A stretch of 64,000 bases of DNA from Photobacterium sp. TLY01. GTDB lineage: Bacteria; Pseudomonadota; Gammaproteobacteria; Enterobacterales; Vibrionaceae. Position numbers and translations under genes: made by a program. Position 1 is the first letter of the stretch, and each line of letters begins with the position of its first letter. This document shows positions 55,947-64,000 of this stretch, one piece after another. The notes beneath the pieces are model-generated. The model saw only the letters and a list, made by a program, of their open reading frames with translations, was not told where the DNA came from and ran no database searches. The stretch lies in NCBI RefSeq assembly GCF_021432065.1, contig NZ_CP090364.1, positions 2,122,601-2,186,600 of the forward strand. The letters are read 5' to 3'.

Positions 55947-56581
55947 GCTGACTCCTGCTGTGTCAGCCAGGTATTCAACTGCTGGCGGATATCCGAGGTC
56001 ACGGCTTCCAGCGATTGTGAGGCATCAATCATCACCACTTTGGGATTATTACGAGACAGTGCTAAAAAGCGCTCCCGGGTTCGCTCAAAGAAAGACAAGT
56101 CCATTTTTTCAATACGGTCCAGTGCCCCGCGTCCCCGAGCCCGCGACAGACCCAGTTCAGGGTCAATGTCCATGTAAATGGTCAGATCCGGTTCAAAATC
56201 GCCAAGCACCATGGTTTTAAGCTGAGACATCAGCTTTGCATCGAAACCTCTGCCGCCGCCCTGATAAGCCTGTGATGACATATCATGACGATCCCCGACG
56301 ACCCACTGCCCGGCCTGCAGTGCAGGCTTAATGACATTTTCAACCAGCTGGCTGCGCGCCGCATAGAGTAACAGCAGCTCTGCCATATCAGTCAGCGGCT
56401 CTTCCGGGTGCCCTTCTTTCACCAGCGAGCGCATTTGCTCGGCCAGCGGCGTCCCGCCCGGCTCACGGGTCGACTGAATGTCGGTAATCCCCCGTGCCGC
56501 GAGTGTGTCGAGTACAGTGGCAATCGCAGTACTTTTACCCGCCCCTTCCAGGCCTTCGATGACGATAAATTTTCCGTTCAT
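55943..56581 (-). CDS. tmk: Thymidylate kinase
   Basis: Tmk phosphorylates dTMP to dTDP. The 212 residues have the P-loop [10 protein letters not shown], the DR motif in [18 protein letters not shown] and the LID segment around [12 protein letters not shown]. It abuts mltG upstream and overlaps holB downstream by four bases. Confidence 0.96.
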   Translation of the reverse strand: MNGKFIVIEGLEGAGKSTAIATVLDTLAARGITDIQSTREPGGTPLAEQMRSLVKEGHPEEPLTDMAELLLLYAARSQLVENVIKPALQAGQWVVGDRHDMSSQAYQGGGRGFDAKLMSQLKTMVLGDFEPDLTIYMDIDPELGLSRARGRGALDRIEKMDLSFFERTRERFLALSRNNPKVVMIDASQSLEAVTSDIRQQLNTWLTQQESA

Positions 56582-57592
56582 TTATTGTTTTAATATCTTT
56601 AGATAATGGCGAACAGCACGATTATGCTCGCTCAACGTTGTTGAAAAAGTATGACCCCCTTTTCCGTCCGCCACAAAATAGTAGTAGCCGGTCTGGGCTG
56701 GTTTCACGGCTGCATTCACCGAGGCCGCACTGGGCATAGCAATCGGCGTGGGCGGCAAGCCGTCAATGGTATAGGTGTTATAGGGGGTTGGGGTGCGCAA
56801 ATCTTTTCTGCGAATATTGCCGTCAAATTGCTCCCCTAAACCGTAAATCACTGTCGGATCCGTCTGAAGACGCATCCCTTTATGCAGACGGTTCATAAAG
56901 ACAGATGACACCTTAGCCCGCTCCTCATCGACCGCCGTTTCTTTCTCAATAATGGAGGCCATAATTAAGACTTCATAAGGGTTATTGAGCGGAATCGAAT
57001 TGTCGCGGCTTTGCCATGCCGTATCCAGCAGCTCTGTCATATGCCGGTAAGCACGTTTCAGTAAGGCCAGATCGGAAGTACCCGCCGTATAGTGATAGGT
57101 TTCAGGTAATAAATACCCTTCCAGCTTGTCGACATCGGCACCAATTGCTTTGGCGATATCCTTCTCGGTCATCTGGAACGTGTCGTTCTTCAGCATCGGC
57201 GCATTTTTCAGCTCAGCCAGCCAATCTGAAAAACGGCCACCTTCCAGTAAAGTGATCGAAAACTGATGCTCTTTGCCCGAGGCCACTGTCTTTAAGATAT
57301 CGCGCAGGGTCTGCGCCTGTTCTATTGAATACGTCCCTGCTTTGATTTGAGCCAATTGCGGTTCGATTCGTCCGATCCAGCGTGTCCAGGGCGAATCGGC
57401 AATCAGCCCCATTTGTGTTAACTGATACAGTAGTCCACGAAAGGTGGCGCCCTGTCTGACGGTCAGATATGGCTCAGTATTTTTTATCAGTGGCTGGTCA
57501 ATACTTGCTCTTACCTGCAGATACGTCCAACCTGCACCGCCTGCCGCAATGGCCCCCAGCAGTACAAACACCAATGCCAGCTTCTTTAGCAC
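56582..57592 (-). CDS. mltG: Endolytic murein transglycosylase MltG
   Basis: MltG cuts nascent glycan strands at the inner membrane and may terminate chain growth. The 336-residue protein has an N-terminal membrane anchor (about 3-25), a LysM-like segment and the YceG catalytic domain with the essential Glu in ASIIEKET. The start is GTG 57592, inside the last codons of pabC (7-base overlap), with AGAGG eight bases upstream. Confidence 0.94.
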   Translation of the reverse strand: MLKKLALVFVLLGAIAAGGAGWTYLQVRASIDQPLIKNTEPYLTVRQGATFRGLLYQLTQMGLIADSPWTRWIGRIEPQLAQIKAGTYSIEQAQTLRDILKTVASGKEHQFSITLLEGGRFSDWLAELKNAPMLKNDTFQMTEKDIAKAIGADVDKLEGYLLPETYHYTAGTSDLALLKRAYRHMTELLDTAWQSRDNSIPLNNPYEVLIMASIIEKETAVDEERAKVSSVFMNRLHKGMRLQTDPTVIYGLGEQFDGNIRRKDLRTPTPYNTYTIDGLPPTPIAMPSAASVNAAVKPAQTGYYYFVADGKGGHTFSTTLSEHNRAVRHYLKILKQ

Positions 57593-58410
57593 GTGTACAA
57601 CCTCTTCGTTATCGCTTTCAACGCACTGCGTTCAGTGTACGTTTTCGTTTGGATTCGCGTGACCGGCACCAGGGCCATCAACGCATTAGTAATAAAGACT
57701 TCATCCGCGCAAAGCAAGGTGTCGAGCGGGCTTTTGACAAACTCAAGACAATAGCCCAATGCGCTTGCCTGTTCACAGACATGTGCTCGCATTAAGCCAT
57801 GCACGCCAGCCAGATCCAAAGCCGGCGTGTACAATGTGTTGCCACAACGCCAGAAAATATTGGAAGCACTGGTTTCCGCTACATGACCATTCGCATCCAG
57901 CACCACAGCATCCAACCAGCCATTCTCTTCAATTTCCTGCTTCAGTAACACCTGCTCCAGGCGGTTCAGGTGCTTTAAACCGGCTAACATGGGGGAAAGG
58001 CCGAGTCGCTGCTGGCAGACACCAAGCTCAACCCCTTCCTGTTGCCACCGCTTATAAAAGGATGGCCAGGCAAAGCCGGAAATCATGACCTGAGTCTGAT
58101 GGCAACCGGCCGGGCTGTAACCTCTGCCTCCGACACCACGGCTGATAATTATTTTTACAACACCTTTCTCAGGATACCCCCAGGCAAGAGACATCACCTT
58201 CTCTGTTAAGGGCGACCAGTCCGGCGCGTCAATGCCCAGCCTTTTTAAAGTCGTTTGCAGGCGTTCAAGGTGCTGTGGCCAAAGTCTGGGTTTCCTGTGT
58301 TCAATGAGCACAGTGGTAAAACAACCATCACCGTACAAAAAAGCACGGTCATCCGCGGCAATCCTGTCTTGTTCCACATAGCCCTTTTCAGCGCTGCTGA
58401 TCCACACCAT
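57586..58410 (-). CDS. pabC: Aminodeoxychorismate lyase
   Basis: PabC is a PLP enzyme that releases pyruvate from 4-amino-4-deoxychorismate to give p-aminobenzoate for folate. The 274 residues show the fold-type IV marks DRAFLYGDGCFTT near the N-terminus, the PLP Lys in LKHLNRLEQ and AETSASNIFW. The start at 58410 (MVWISS) is chosen because the ATG 12 bases earlier touches the T-tract of a terminator, while 58410 has a GGTGGG just upstream. Confidence 0.93.
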   Translation of the reverse strand: MVWISSAEKGYVEQDRIAADDRAFLYGDGCFTTVLIEHRKPRLWPQHLERLQTTLKRLGIDAPDWSPLTEKVMSLAWGYPEKGVVKIIISRGVGGRGYSPAGCHQTQVMISGFAWPSFYKRWQQEGVELGVCQQRLGLSPMLAGLKHLNRLEQVLLKQEIEENGWLDAVVLDANGHVAETSASNIFWRCGNTLYTPALDLAGVHGLMRAHVCEQASALGYCLEFVKSPLDTLLCADEVFITNALMALVPVTRIQTKTYTERSALKAITKRLYTC

Positions 58411-58422
58411 TACGCCCACCAT

Positions 58423-58454
58423 AAAAAAACGGCCCGGTTAGATGACCGGGCCGT
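58423..58454 (-). terminator. Terminator between fabF and pabC
   Basis: On the minus strand ACGGCCCGGT pairs with ACCGGGCCGT over a 6-base loop and is followed by seven T's, ending right at the pabC start region. It should end most fab transcripts, so pabC-mltG-tmk-holB-tatD must use read-through or another promoter. Confidence 0.9.
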
Positions 58455-58473
58455 CTAGCATAACAGAATCGAC

Positions 58474-59712
58474 TTAGATTTTCTTGAACAGCAAAGAGCC
58501 ATTCGTGCCGCCAAATCCGAAAGAGTTACACAAAGCGTACTCCATCGAAACCTGACGGGCTTCCCCTGGAACATAATCCAGATCACAACCTTCGTCCGGA
58601 TTCTCCAGGTTGATAGTCGGCGGTACCGCCTGATCAACCAAAGACATCACAGTAATAATGGATTCAACTGAACCCGCTGCGCCCAGCAAATGACCTGTCA
58701 TTGATTTCGTTGAAGAAACCAGCACCTTGTCCGCTGCGGCACCCAGGGCACGTTTAATGCCCAGCGTCTCAGCAACGTCACCAGCCGGTGTCGAGGTACC
58801 GTGTGCATTCACATAACCAATCTGATCTTGTGAGATCGCAGCATCACGAATCGCCGCTTCCATGGCCAGCGCACCGCCAGAGCCGTCAGCACTTGGCGAA
58901 GTCATGTGATAAGCGTCGCCACTCATGCCAAAGCCAACCAGCTCCGCATAAATTTTGGCGCCACGCGCTTTCGCGTGCTCATACTCTTCCAACACCATCA
59001 TGCCGGCCCCGTCGCCCAGGACGAAACCATCACGATCTTTGTCCCAAGGACGAGACGCGCCCTGAGGATCATCATTACGGGTAGACAAGGCTTTCGCTGC
59101 AGCAAAACCGCCCATACCCAGCGGTGTTGATGCTTTCTCTGCACCACCAGCCAGCATCATGTCCGCATCACCGTATGCAATCATACGGGCGGCGTGACCT
59201 ATGTTGTGCAAGCCAGTCGTACAGGCAGTAGAAATTGCAATATTTGGACCGCGCAGGCCGTACATGATAGACAGGTGGCCTGCAATCATGTTAACAATAG
59301 TGGAAGGTACAAAAAACGGGCTGATCTTACGCGGACCTTTTTCAAGCATTGCCTGGTGGTTGACTTCAATCAGACCAATACCGCCAATACCTGAACCGAT
59401 AGCAACACCAAAACGATTGGCGTTTTCTTCGCTGACTTCAATACCAGAGTCTTTCAGCGCCTGAATGCCAGCGGCCACGCCGTACTGGATAAACAAATCC
59501 ATTTTGCGGGCATCTTTCTTTGACATGTAATCTTCGCAATTGAAGTCTTTGACCATGCCAGCAAAACGGGTTGCAAAATCACTCGTATCGAAGTGCTCAA
59601 TATTGCTGATACCACTCTGGCCTGCCAACAAGGCTTTCCATGAAGATTCGACAGTATTGCCAACCGGCGACAGCATACCCATGCCAGTTACAACTACGCG
59701 ACGCTTAGACAC
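58474..59712 (-). CDS. fabF: Beta-ketoacyl-ACP synthase II
   Basis: FabF extends acyl-ACP by condensation with malonyl-ACP and controls cis-vaccenate formation with temperature. The 412-residue thiolase-fold enzyme has the catalytic Cys in [10 protein letters not shown] and the two His in [11 protein letters not shown] and [10 protein letters not shown]. It follows acpP with an 89-base gap containing a hairpin. Confidence 0.97.
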   Translation of the reverse strand: MSKRRVVVTGMGMLSPVGNTVESSWKALLAGQSGISNIEHFDTSDFATRFAGMVKDFNCEDYMSKKDARKMDLFIQYGVAAGIQALKDSGIEVSEENANRFGVAIGSGIGGIGLIEVNHQAMLEKGPRKISPFFVPSTIVNMIAGHLSIMYGLRGPNIAISTACTTGLHNIGHAARMIAYGDADMMLAGGAEKASTPLGMGGFAAAKALSTRNDDPQGASRPWDKDRDGFVLGDGAGMMVLEEYEHAKARGAKIYAELVGFGMSGDAYHMTSPSADGSGGALAMEAAIRDAAISQDQIGYVNAHGTSTPAGDVAETLGIKRALGAAADKVLVSSTKSMTGHLLGAAGSVESIITVMSLVDQAVPPTINLENPDEGCDLDYVPGEARQVSMEYALCNSFGFGGTNGSLLFKKI

Positions 59713-59763
59713 GATTTATTCTCCGGGAACTGAAGTATTAAATAAGGATTTACAAATGAAAAT

Positions 59764-59786
59764 CAGGCGGTCATGGAGACCGCCTG
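59764..59786 (-). other. Hairpin in the acpP-fabF gap
   Basis: CAGGCGGTC (59764-59772) pairs with GACCGCCTG (59778-59786) over a 5-base loop. On the minus strand it is followed by a modest T-rich stretch. It may be a weak terminator that lowers fabF relative to the abundant acpP. Confidence 0.5.
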
Positions 59787-59801
59787 GAAGTGTTCTTGAG
59801 A

Positions 59802-60041
59802 TTACTCAGCAGAAGCGCTTACAACGTAGTCGATAGCTGCCTGAACTGTAGTAATTTTCTCAGCTTCTTCATCTGGAATTTCTGTGTCGAATTCTTCTTC
59901 CAGAGCCATGACCAGCTCAACAGTATCCAGAGAGTCAGCACCCAGATCGTCAACAAATGAAGCTTCGTTCTTTACTTCAGACTCATCTACGCCCAGCTGC
60001 TCAACGATGATTTTTTTTACGCGTTCTTCGATGTTGCTCAT
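59802..60041 (-). CDS. acpP: Acyl carrier protein
   Basis: AcpP carries growing acyl chains on a phosphopantetheine arm. The 79-residue, very acidic protein has the attachment Ser in [10 protein letters not shown] (Ser37 with the start Met). The sequence is close to the E. coli protein throughout. Confidence 0.97.
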   Translation of the reverse strand: MSNIEERVKKIIVEQLGVDESEVKNEASFVDDLGADSLDTVELVMALEEEFDTEIPDEEAEKITTVQAAIDYVVSASAE

Positions 60042-60198
60042 ACTAATCTATTTCCTTAACAAGAGTTCGCTATTGCGATTTGCTGTAGTTTATTCATTAC
60101 TGTAAAAGTTGCAACACTCAGGGTGCTGGTCAAACCACGATTCTGCGTCAAATCTACGTGAGTTTGACCTGCATCCAAAAAGATTTCAACTTTTTTGC

Positions 60199-60933
60199 TT
60201 AAATCATGTACATGCCGCCGTTAACGTGCAGGGTTTCGCCTGTCACGTAACCAGCATCGTCAGAAGCCAGAAATGCAACTGCTGCTGCAATTTCACGCGG
60301 CTCGCCTAAACGTCCCGCAGGCACGGCAGACAAAGTAGAAGCACGCTGCTCATCATTCAGAGCTTTGGTCATGTCCGTTTCAATAAAACCTGGCGCAACT
60401 GCATTCACAGTAATACCCCGTGAAGCCACTTCGCGAGCCATGGATTTAGTGAAACCAATGACACCGGCTTTTGCCGCTGAATAATTCGCCTGGCCCGCAT
60501 TACCCATAGTACCGACCACTGAACCAATGCTGATAATACGTCCGTAGCGCTTTTTCATCATTGAACGTAGCACAGCTTTAGACAGACGGAAAATCGAGGT
60601 CAGATTCGTGTTGATGATATCCTGCCATTCGTCATCTTTCATACGCATCAGCAAGTTATCGCGCGTAATACCGGCGTTGTTCACCAGAATATCAACATCA
60701 CCAAATTCTTCTTTGATCTGCTTCAGTACCGCATCGATAGACTCTTGCGAGGTGACATTCAGTGCCAGGCCTTTGCCTTTATCACCCAGGTAAGCACTGA
60801 TCGCTTCCGCGCCGCTTTCAGAAGTGGCCGTACCAACGACGGTTGCACCACGCTCAACCAGAATTTCTGCGATCGCACGGCCAATACCACGACTTGCGCC
60901 GGTAACCAGAGCAACTTTACCTTCCAGGCTCAT
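60199..60933 (-). CDS. fabG: 3-oxoacyl-ACP reductase
   Basis: FabG reduces 3-ketoacyl-ACP with NADPH. The 244-residue SDR keeps all catalytic features: GASRGIGRA, NNAGITRDN, and Ser-Tyr-Lys in ISIGSVVG and YSAAKAG. The start follows a clear GAGG site. Confidence 0.97.
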   Translation of the reverse strand: MSLEGKVALVTGASRGIGRAIAEILVERGATVVGTATSESGAEAISAYLGDKGKGLALNVTSQESIDAVLKQIKEEFGDVDILVNNAGITRDNLLMRMKDDEWQDIINTNLTSIFRLSKAVLRSMMKKRYGRIISIGSVVGTMGNAGQANYSAAKAGVIGFTKSMAREVASRGITVNAVAPGFIETDMTKALNDEQRASTLSAVPAGRLGEPREIAAAVAFLASDDAGYVTGETLHVNGGMYMI

Positions 60934-61024
60934 GTTATTTCCTCTTTATATAGCCTGTTGTTGTTCACAGGCTGATGATTCGTTTCGCCGCGAACTGACC
61001 AACAGCCATCGCGGCAACTTAAAA

Positions 61025-61948
61025 TTATTTCGCGGCTGCCAGGCTGGCAGGATCATTCACCGCTGCGCCATTCAATGACTTATCAATACGCTTAGTCAGG
61101 CCTGTCAGCACTTTGCCCGGCCCGACTTCCAGCAGCAGTTCGACACCTTCAGCAGCCATACGTTCGACAGATTCAGTCCAGCGAACCGGGCCATAAAGCT
61201 GTTTCACCAGCGCCAGCTTAATCGCTGCCGGATCGGTTTCTGTCGCAACGTCTGCATTGTTAATCACAGGAATAGCCGGTGCATTGAAAGTCACAGACTC
61301 CAGCGCCACAGCCAGTTTATCGGCAGCGGGTTTCATCAGCTCACAGTGAGACGGGACAGAGACTGGCAGCGGCAATGCACGTTTTGCGCCTGCGGCTTTA
61401 CACAGTTCATTCGCACGTTCCACGGCGGCTTTGTGTCCGGCAATCACAACCTGACCCGGTGAATTGAAGTTAACCGGTGCAACCACTTCGCCCTGAGCCG
61501 CTTCTTCACACGCTTTGGCGATCGCATCATTGTCCAGACCAATGATTGCCGACATCGCGCCCACGCCAGCCGGAACCGCTTCCTGCATTAACTGGCCACG
61601 AAGTTCAACCAGCTTAATGGCATCGCTAAAGTCCAGCACACCGGCACAAACCAGCGCAGAGTACTCACCCAGGCTGTGACCCGCCAGAACTGCAGGTTGT
61701 GCACCGCCTTCTTGCTGCCAGACACGCCAGATAGCCACAGATGCCGCCAGAAGCGCAGGCTGTGTGCGGTGGGTCTGATTCAGATCTTCGGCCGGGCCAT
61801 TCTGAACCAGTGCCCACAGATCATAACCCAGCGCTTCAGATGCTTGTGCAAAAGTTTGCTGTACGCTTTCATACTGCTCAGCCAGTTCAGCCAGCATGCC
61901 AACAGCCTGAGAGCCCTGTCCCGGGAAAACAATCGCGAACTTAGACAT
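61025..61948 (-). CDS. fabD: Malonyl-CoA:ACP transacylase
   Basis: FabD loads malonate onto ACP. The 307 residues have FPGQGSQ at the N-terminus, the nucleophile Ser in AGHSLGEYSAL (about 92) and the catalytic His in VPSHCELM. ATG 61948 with AAGGA upstream gives MSKFAIVFPGQGSQ, the conserved start; an in-frame ATG 18 bases earlier is rejected. Confidence 0.97.
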   Translation of the reverse strand: MSKFAIVFPGQGSQAVGMLAELAEQYESVQQTFAQASEALGYDLWALVQNGPAEDLNQTHRTQPALLAASVAIWRVWQQEGGAQPAVLAGHSLGEYSALVCAGVLDFSDAIKLVELRGQLMQEAVPAGVGAMSAIIGLDNDAIAKACEEAAQGEVVAPVNFNSPGQVVIAGHKAAVERANELCKAAGAKRALPLPVSVPSHCELMKPAADKLAVALESVTFNAPAIPVINNADVATETDPAAIKLALVKQLYGPVRWTESVERMAAEGVELLLEVGPGKVLTGLTKRIDKSLNGAAVNDPASLAAAK

Positions 61949-62062
61949 TCGAGAATCCTTATACAAAGAGAAATGGCATCCAAGATGCCATCAGTGATGC
62001 GGTATTCAGGCGAGATTTGATTAATTCCGCCTGTGCCTCATAGTAAAAAACGTGCGGTGCTA

Positions 62063-63019
62063 TCAGAATTTCACCAGTGCCGAACCCCAGGTGAATCCAC
62101 CACCAAAGGCTTCCAGCAACAGTGTCTGTCCCCGCTTGATGCGACCATCGCGTACGGCTTCATCCAACGCGGCCGGCACCGTTGCAGCTGACGTGTTCCC
62201 TTGCTTATCCAAAGTCACGACAACTTGATCCATCGACATTGACAGCTTTTTCGCCGTCGCCGTAATAATGCGTAAATTGGCCTGATGTGGCACCAGCCAA
62301 TCCAAATCGGATTTTTCCATATTGTTGGCTGCCAGCGTATCCGTCACCAGATTCGACAACTGTGTGACAGCCACTTTGAACACTTCGTTGCCAGCCATGT
62401 AGAGCCATTTGTTACAGTCAAAGGTCTCACCATGTTCAGGCACAGCCAAACTCAGCAAACCGCCAAAATGGCCATCTGCGTGTAAGTGGGTAGAAATGAT
62501 ACCGGCTTCTTCACTGGCGCCCAGCACGACGGCCCCTGCACCATCACCAAATAAAATGATGGTGGAGCGATCTTCCGGGTCACACTTATGAGACAGCGCG
62601 TCCGCACCTATCACTAAGACTTTGCTTGCCATACCGGTTTTGATGTGTTGATCCGCCACACTCAGGGCATAGACAAAACCGGAACAGGCTGCCGCAAGAT
62701 CAAATGCCGGGCACCCTTTCACACCAAGCATTCCCTGTACCTGGCAGGCTGCAGATGGAAAAGCATGGCTGGCTGACGTTGTCGCAACGATAATTAAATC
62801 AATTTCTTCCGCCGCAACACCGGCCATGTCCATCGCACGGCTTGCCGCGTGATAGCCCATTACAGCTACAGTTTCGTCTTCTGCCGCGATGCGGCGCTCA
62901 CGAATACCGGTGCGAGCGACAATCCACTCATCGCTGGTATCCACCATTTTTTCCAGATCCGCGTTGGTACGAACCTGCTCTGGCAGATAGCTGCCAGTGC
63001 CTAATATTCTGCTATACAT
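62063..63019 (-). CDS. fabH: Beta-ketoacyl-ACP synthase III
   Basis: FabH starts fatty-acid synthesis by condensing acetyl-CoA with malonyl-ACP. The 318-residue enzyme has the Cys-His-Asn triad in [21 protein letters not shown] and GNTSAATVP. It is 5 bases after plsX and is followed by a 114-base gap before fabD. Confidence 0.97.
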   Translation of the reverse strand: MYSRILGTGSYLPEQVRTNADLEKMVDTSDEWIVARTGIRERRIAAEDETVAVMGYHAASRAMDMAGVAAEEIDLIIVATTSASHAFPSAACQVQGMLGVKGCPAFDLAAACSGFVYALSVADQHIKTGMASKVLVIGADALSHKCDPEDRSTIILFGDGAGAVVLGASEEAGIISTHLHADGHFGGLLSLAVPEHGETFDCNKWLYMAGNEVFKVAVTQLSNLVTDTLAANNMEKSDLDWLVPHQANLRIITATAKKLSMSMDQVVVTLDKQGNTSAATVPAALDEAVRDGRIKRGQTLLLEAFGGGFTWGSALVKF

Positions 63020-63024
63020 GAAGA

Positions 63025-64000
63025 CTAAAAATGCCTCTCAAGTAGTACGTGTTCCAAACGGTCACTGATTTTTGCCGGTATCTTCCGTTTGATTTCGTGT
63101 ACCGCTTCACCAATCGCATTGGTCAAAGCAGCAATGTCGGCACTTCCATGGCTTTTCACGACAATACCGCGCAATCCTAACAGACTTGCACCATTGTACT
63201 GGTCGGGGTTCAGGCTTTGAATCTGACGGAACAGGTCACTAAACAGCCACTTAGCGATCAATCGCTTAATCGGGTGCTGGCTGACGGCCTGTTTAAAGCT
63301 CTCTATAAAGAGATTAGCAACCCCTTCGCTGGTTTTCAGGCTGACATTACCGACAAAACCATCGCAGACCACCACATCGGCTTTGCCGTCATAGAGCTCA
63401 TTGCCTTCAACATAACCAATATAATGAACATCCGGTGAACGGCTGAGCATAGATGCGCAGCGTTTCACAAGATCATTGCCCTTAATTTCTTCAGAACCAA
63501 TATTAAGCAGCGCCACTCTGGGCGGTCTGCCTGTCATTTCCTGCTCCGCCAGTACCGACCCCATCACTGCAAACTGAAACAATGTATCGGCATCACAGGA
63601 CACATTGGCCCCCAGATCCAGCAGCCAGGTTTTGCCGCCGTTTCGGCTGGGAATGGCCGAAACCAGAGCAGGACGCTCCACACCCGGTAATTGTTTCAAT
63701 GTATAGCGAGCCAATGCCATCAGAGCGCCGGTATTCCCTGCGCTGACACAGGCATCTGCGTCACCTTCAGCCACGGCATCCAGTGCCCGGCGCATAGACG
63801 AACCCTGGCTTTGGCGTAATGCCTGAGACGGACGCGTGTGATCCGCGATGGCATGATCGCAGTGGACAACAGTCAAACGGGGGTGATGAGTAGAATTGAG
63901 CGATGAGAGTTGGGTGGTGATTGCACTTTGATCACCGAAAAGAAGCAGATTTAGCGACGGGTATTGTAACAGTGCCTGCACGGCGGCAGGCACTGTTACC
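63025..64000 (-). CDS. plsX: Phosphate acyltransferase PlsX (5' end beyond the window)
   Basis: PlsX converts acyl-ACP to acyl-phosphate for PlsY, the entry to phospholipid synthesis. The window holds about 325 C-terminal residues, including [48 protein letters not shown] and [14 protein letters not shown]. The frame stays open to the window edge ([11 protein letters not shown]), matching an internal part of the E. coli protein; the first twenty or so residues (LALDVMGGD region) lie outside. Any start called at 63993 is an artefact of truncation. Confidence 0.95.
   Translation of the reverse strand, partial: VTVPAAVQALLQYPSLNLLLFGDQSAITTQLSSLNSTHHPRLTVVHCDHAIADHTRPSQALRQSQGSSMRRALDAVAEGDADACVSAGNTGALMALARYTLKQLPGVERPALVSAIPSRNGGKTWLLDLGANVSCDADTLFQFAVMGSVLAEQEMTGRPPRVALLNIGSEEIKGNDLVKRCASMLSRSPDVHYIGYVEGNELYDGKADVVVCDGFVGNVSLKTSEGVANLFIESFKQAVSQHPIKRLIAKWLFSDLFRQIQSLNPDQYNGASLLGLRGIVVKSHGSADIAALTNAIGEAVHEIKRKIPAKISDRLEHVLLERHF

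Noticed and set aside
63025-63993. plsX read as complete with a GTG start at 63993
   Set aside because: The frame continues to the window edge with residues that match an internal region of PlsX, so the gene is cut, not short.

Overview
This 64 kb window is chromosomal, gene-dense DNA of a gammaproteobacterium, most likely a member of the Vibrionaceae (a Photobacterium, Grimontia or Enterovibrio-like genus; the genus cannot be fixed from sequence reading alone). The evidence is gene content and order: a complete hisGDCBHAF(IE) operon behind a his leader peptide, the block fadD/rnd/minCDE/ycgL, the yoaA-tsaB-slp block, tfoX (competence), an NhaC-type transporter under a lysine riboswitch, and the plsX-fabHDG-acpP-fabF-pabC-mltG-tmk-holB-tatD-ptsG order shared with Escherichia and Vibrio. 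No phage, insertion sequence, integron, CRISPR, rRNA or tRNA was seen. It reads as core genome, with small family-specific proteins between conserved genes.

Layout. 1-3.6 kb: the tail of an unidentified gene, then a three-gene operon (retropepsin-like lipoprotein, inactive-transglutaminase/7TM protein, ATP-grasp ligase) that looks like an envelope-spanning peptide-ligation/cleavage system of unknown substrate. 3.6-6.4 kb: a C-S lyase-type aminotransferase, an orphan protein with an internal repeat and a degenerate SDR. 6.4-9.8 kb: adhE with a long upstream region holding FNR-like and NarL/NarP-like sites. 9.8-15.7 kb: a voltage-gated K+ channel with a zinc ribbon, cysS, ppiB, lpxH, and an EAL-HDOD protein coupled to a YchJ-like SEC-C protein. 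15.7-23.2 kb: the histidine operon with its attenuator.

23.2-30.1 kb: tdk, the lysine-riboswitch transporter, hns, an MltB-family transglycosylase with ycgL, and minCDE. 30.1-37.8 kb (minus strand): rnd (TTG start), fadD, a hydrolase, a Slp lipoprotein, a small orphan, tsaB, yoaA. 37.8-44.0 kb: purU, yecM, argS, a GGDEF protein, a DUF924 protein and a HIT protein. 44.0-48.3 kb: a zinc-uptake locus (znuA-mepM diverging from znuCB across a near-perfect Zur box) and a small exported protein. 48.5-52.3 kb: tfoX, a lone Lon-N domain protein, an HDOD protein and lysO (lysine exporter). 52.3-64 kb (minus strand): ptsG, then the tatD-holB-tmk-mltG-pabC and fab clusters, ending in plsX, which is cut by the window edge.

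Connections worth noting: lysine import (riboswitch gene) and export (lysO) lie in one window; zinc supply and a zinc-dependent cell-wall hydrolase share one transcript; fatty-acid synthesis, activation (fadD) and phospholipid entry (plsX) are all present; and at least three c-di-GMP/HDOD signalling proteins are spread across it. The most interesting under-described unit is the retropepsin/7TM/ATP-grasp operon; the best supported regulatory elements are the his attenuator, the lysine riboswitch with a start-sequestering hairpin, and the Zur box.
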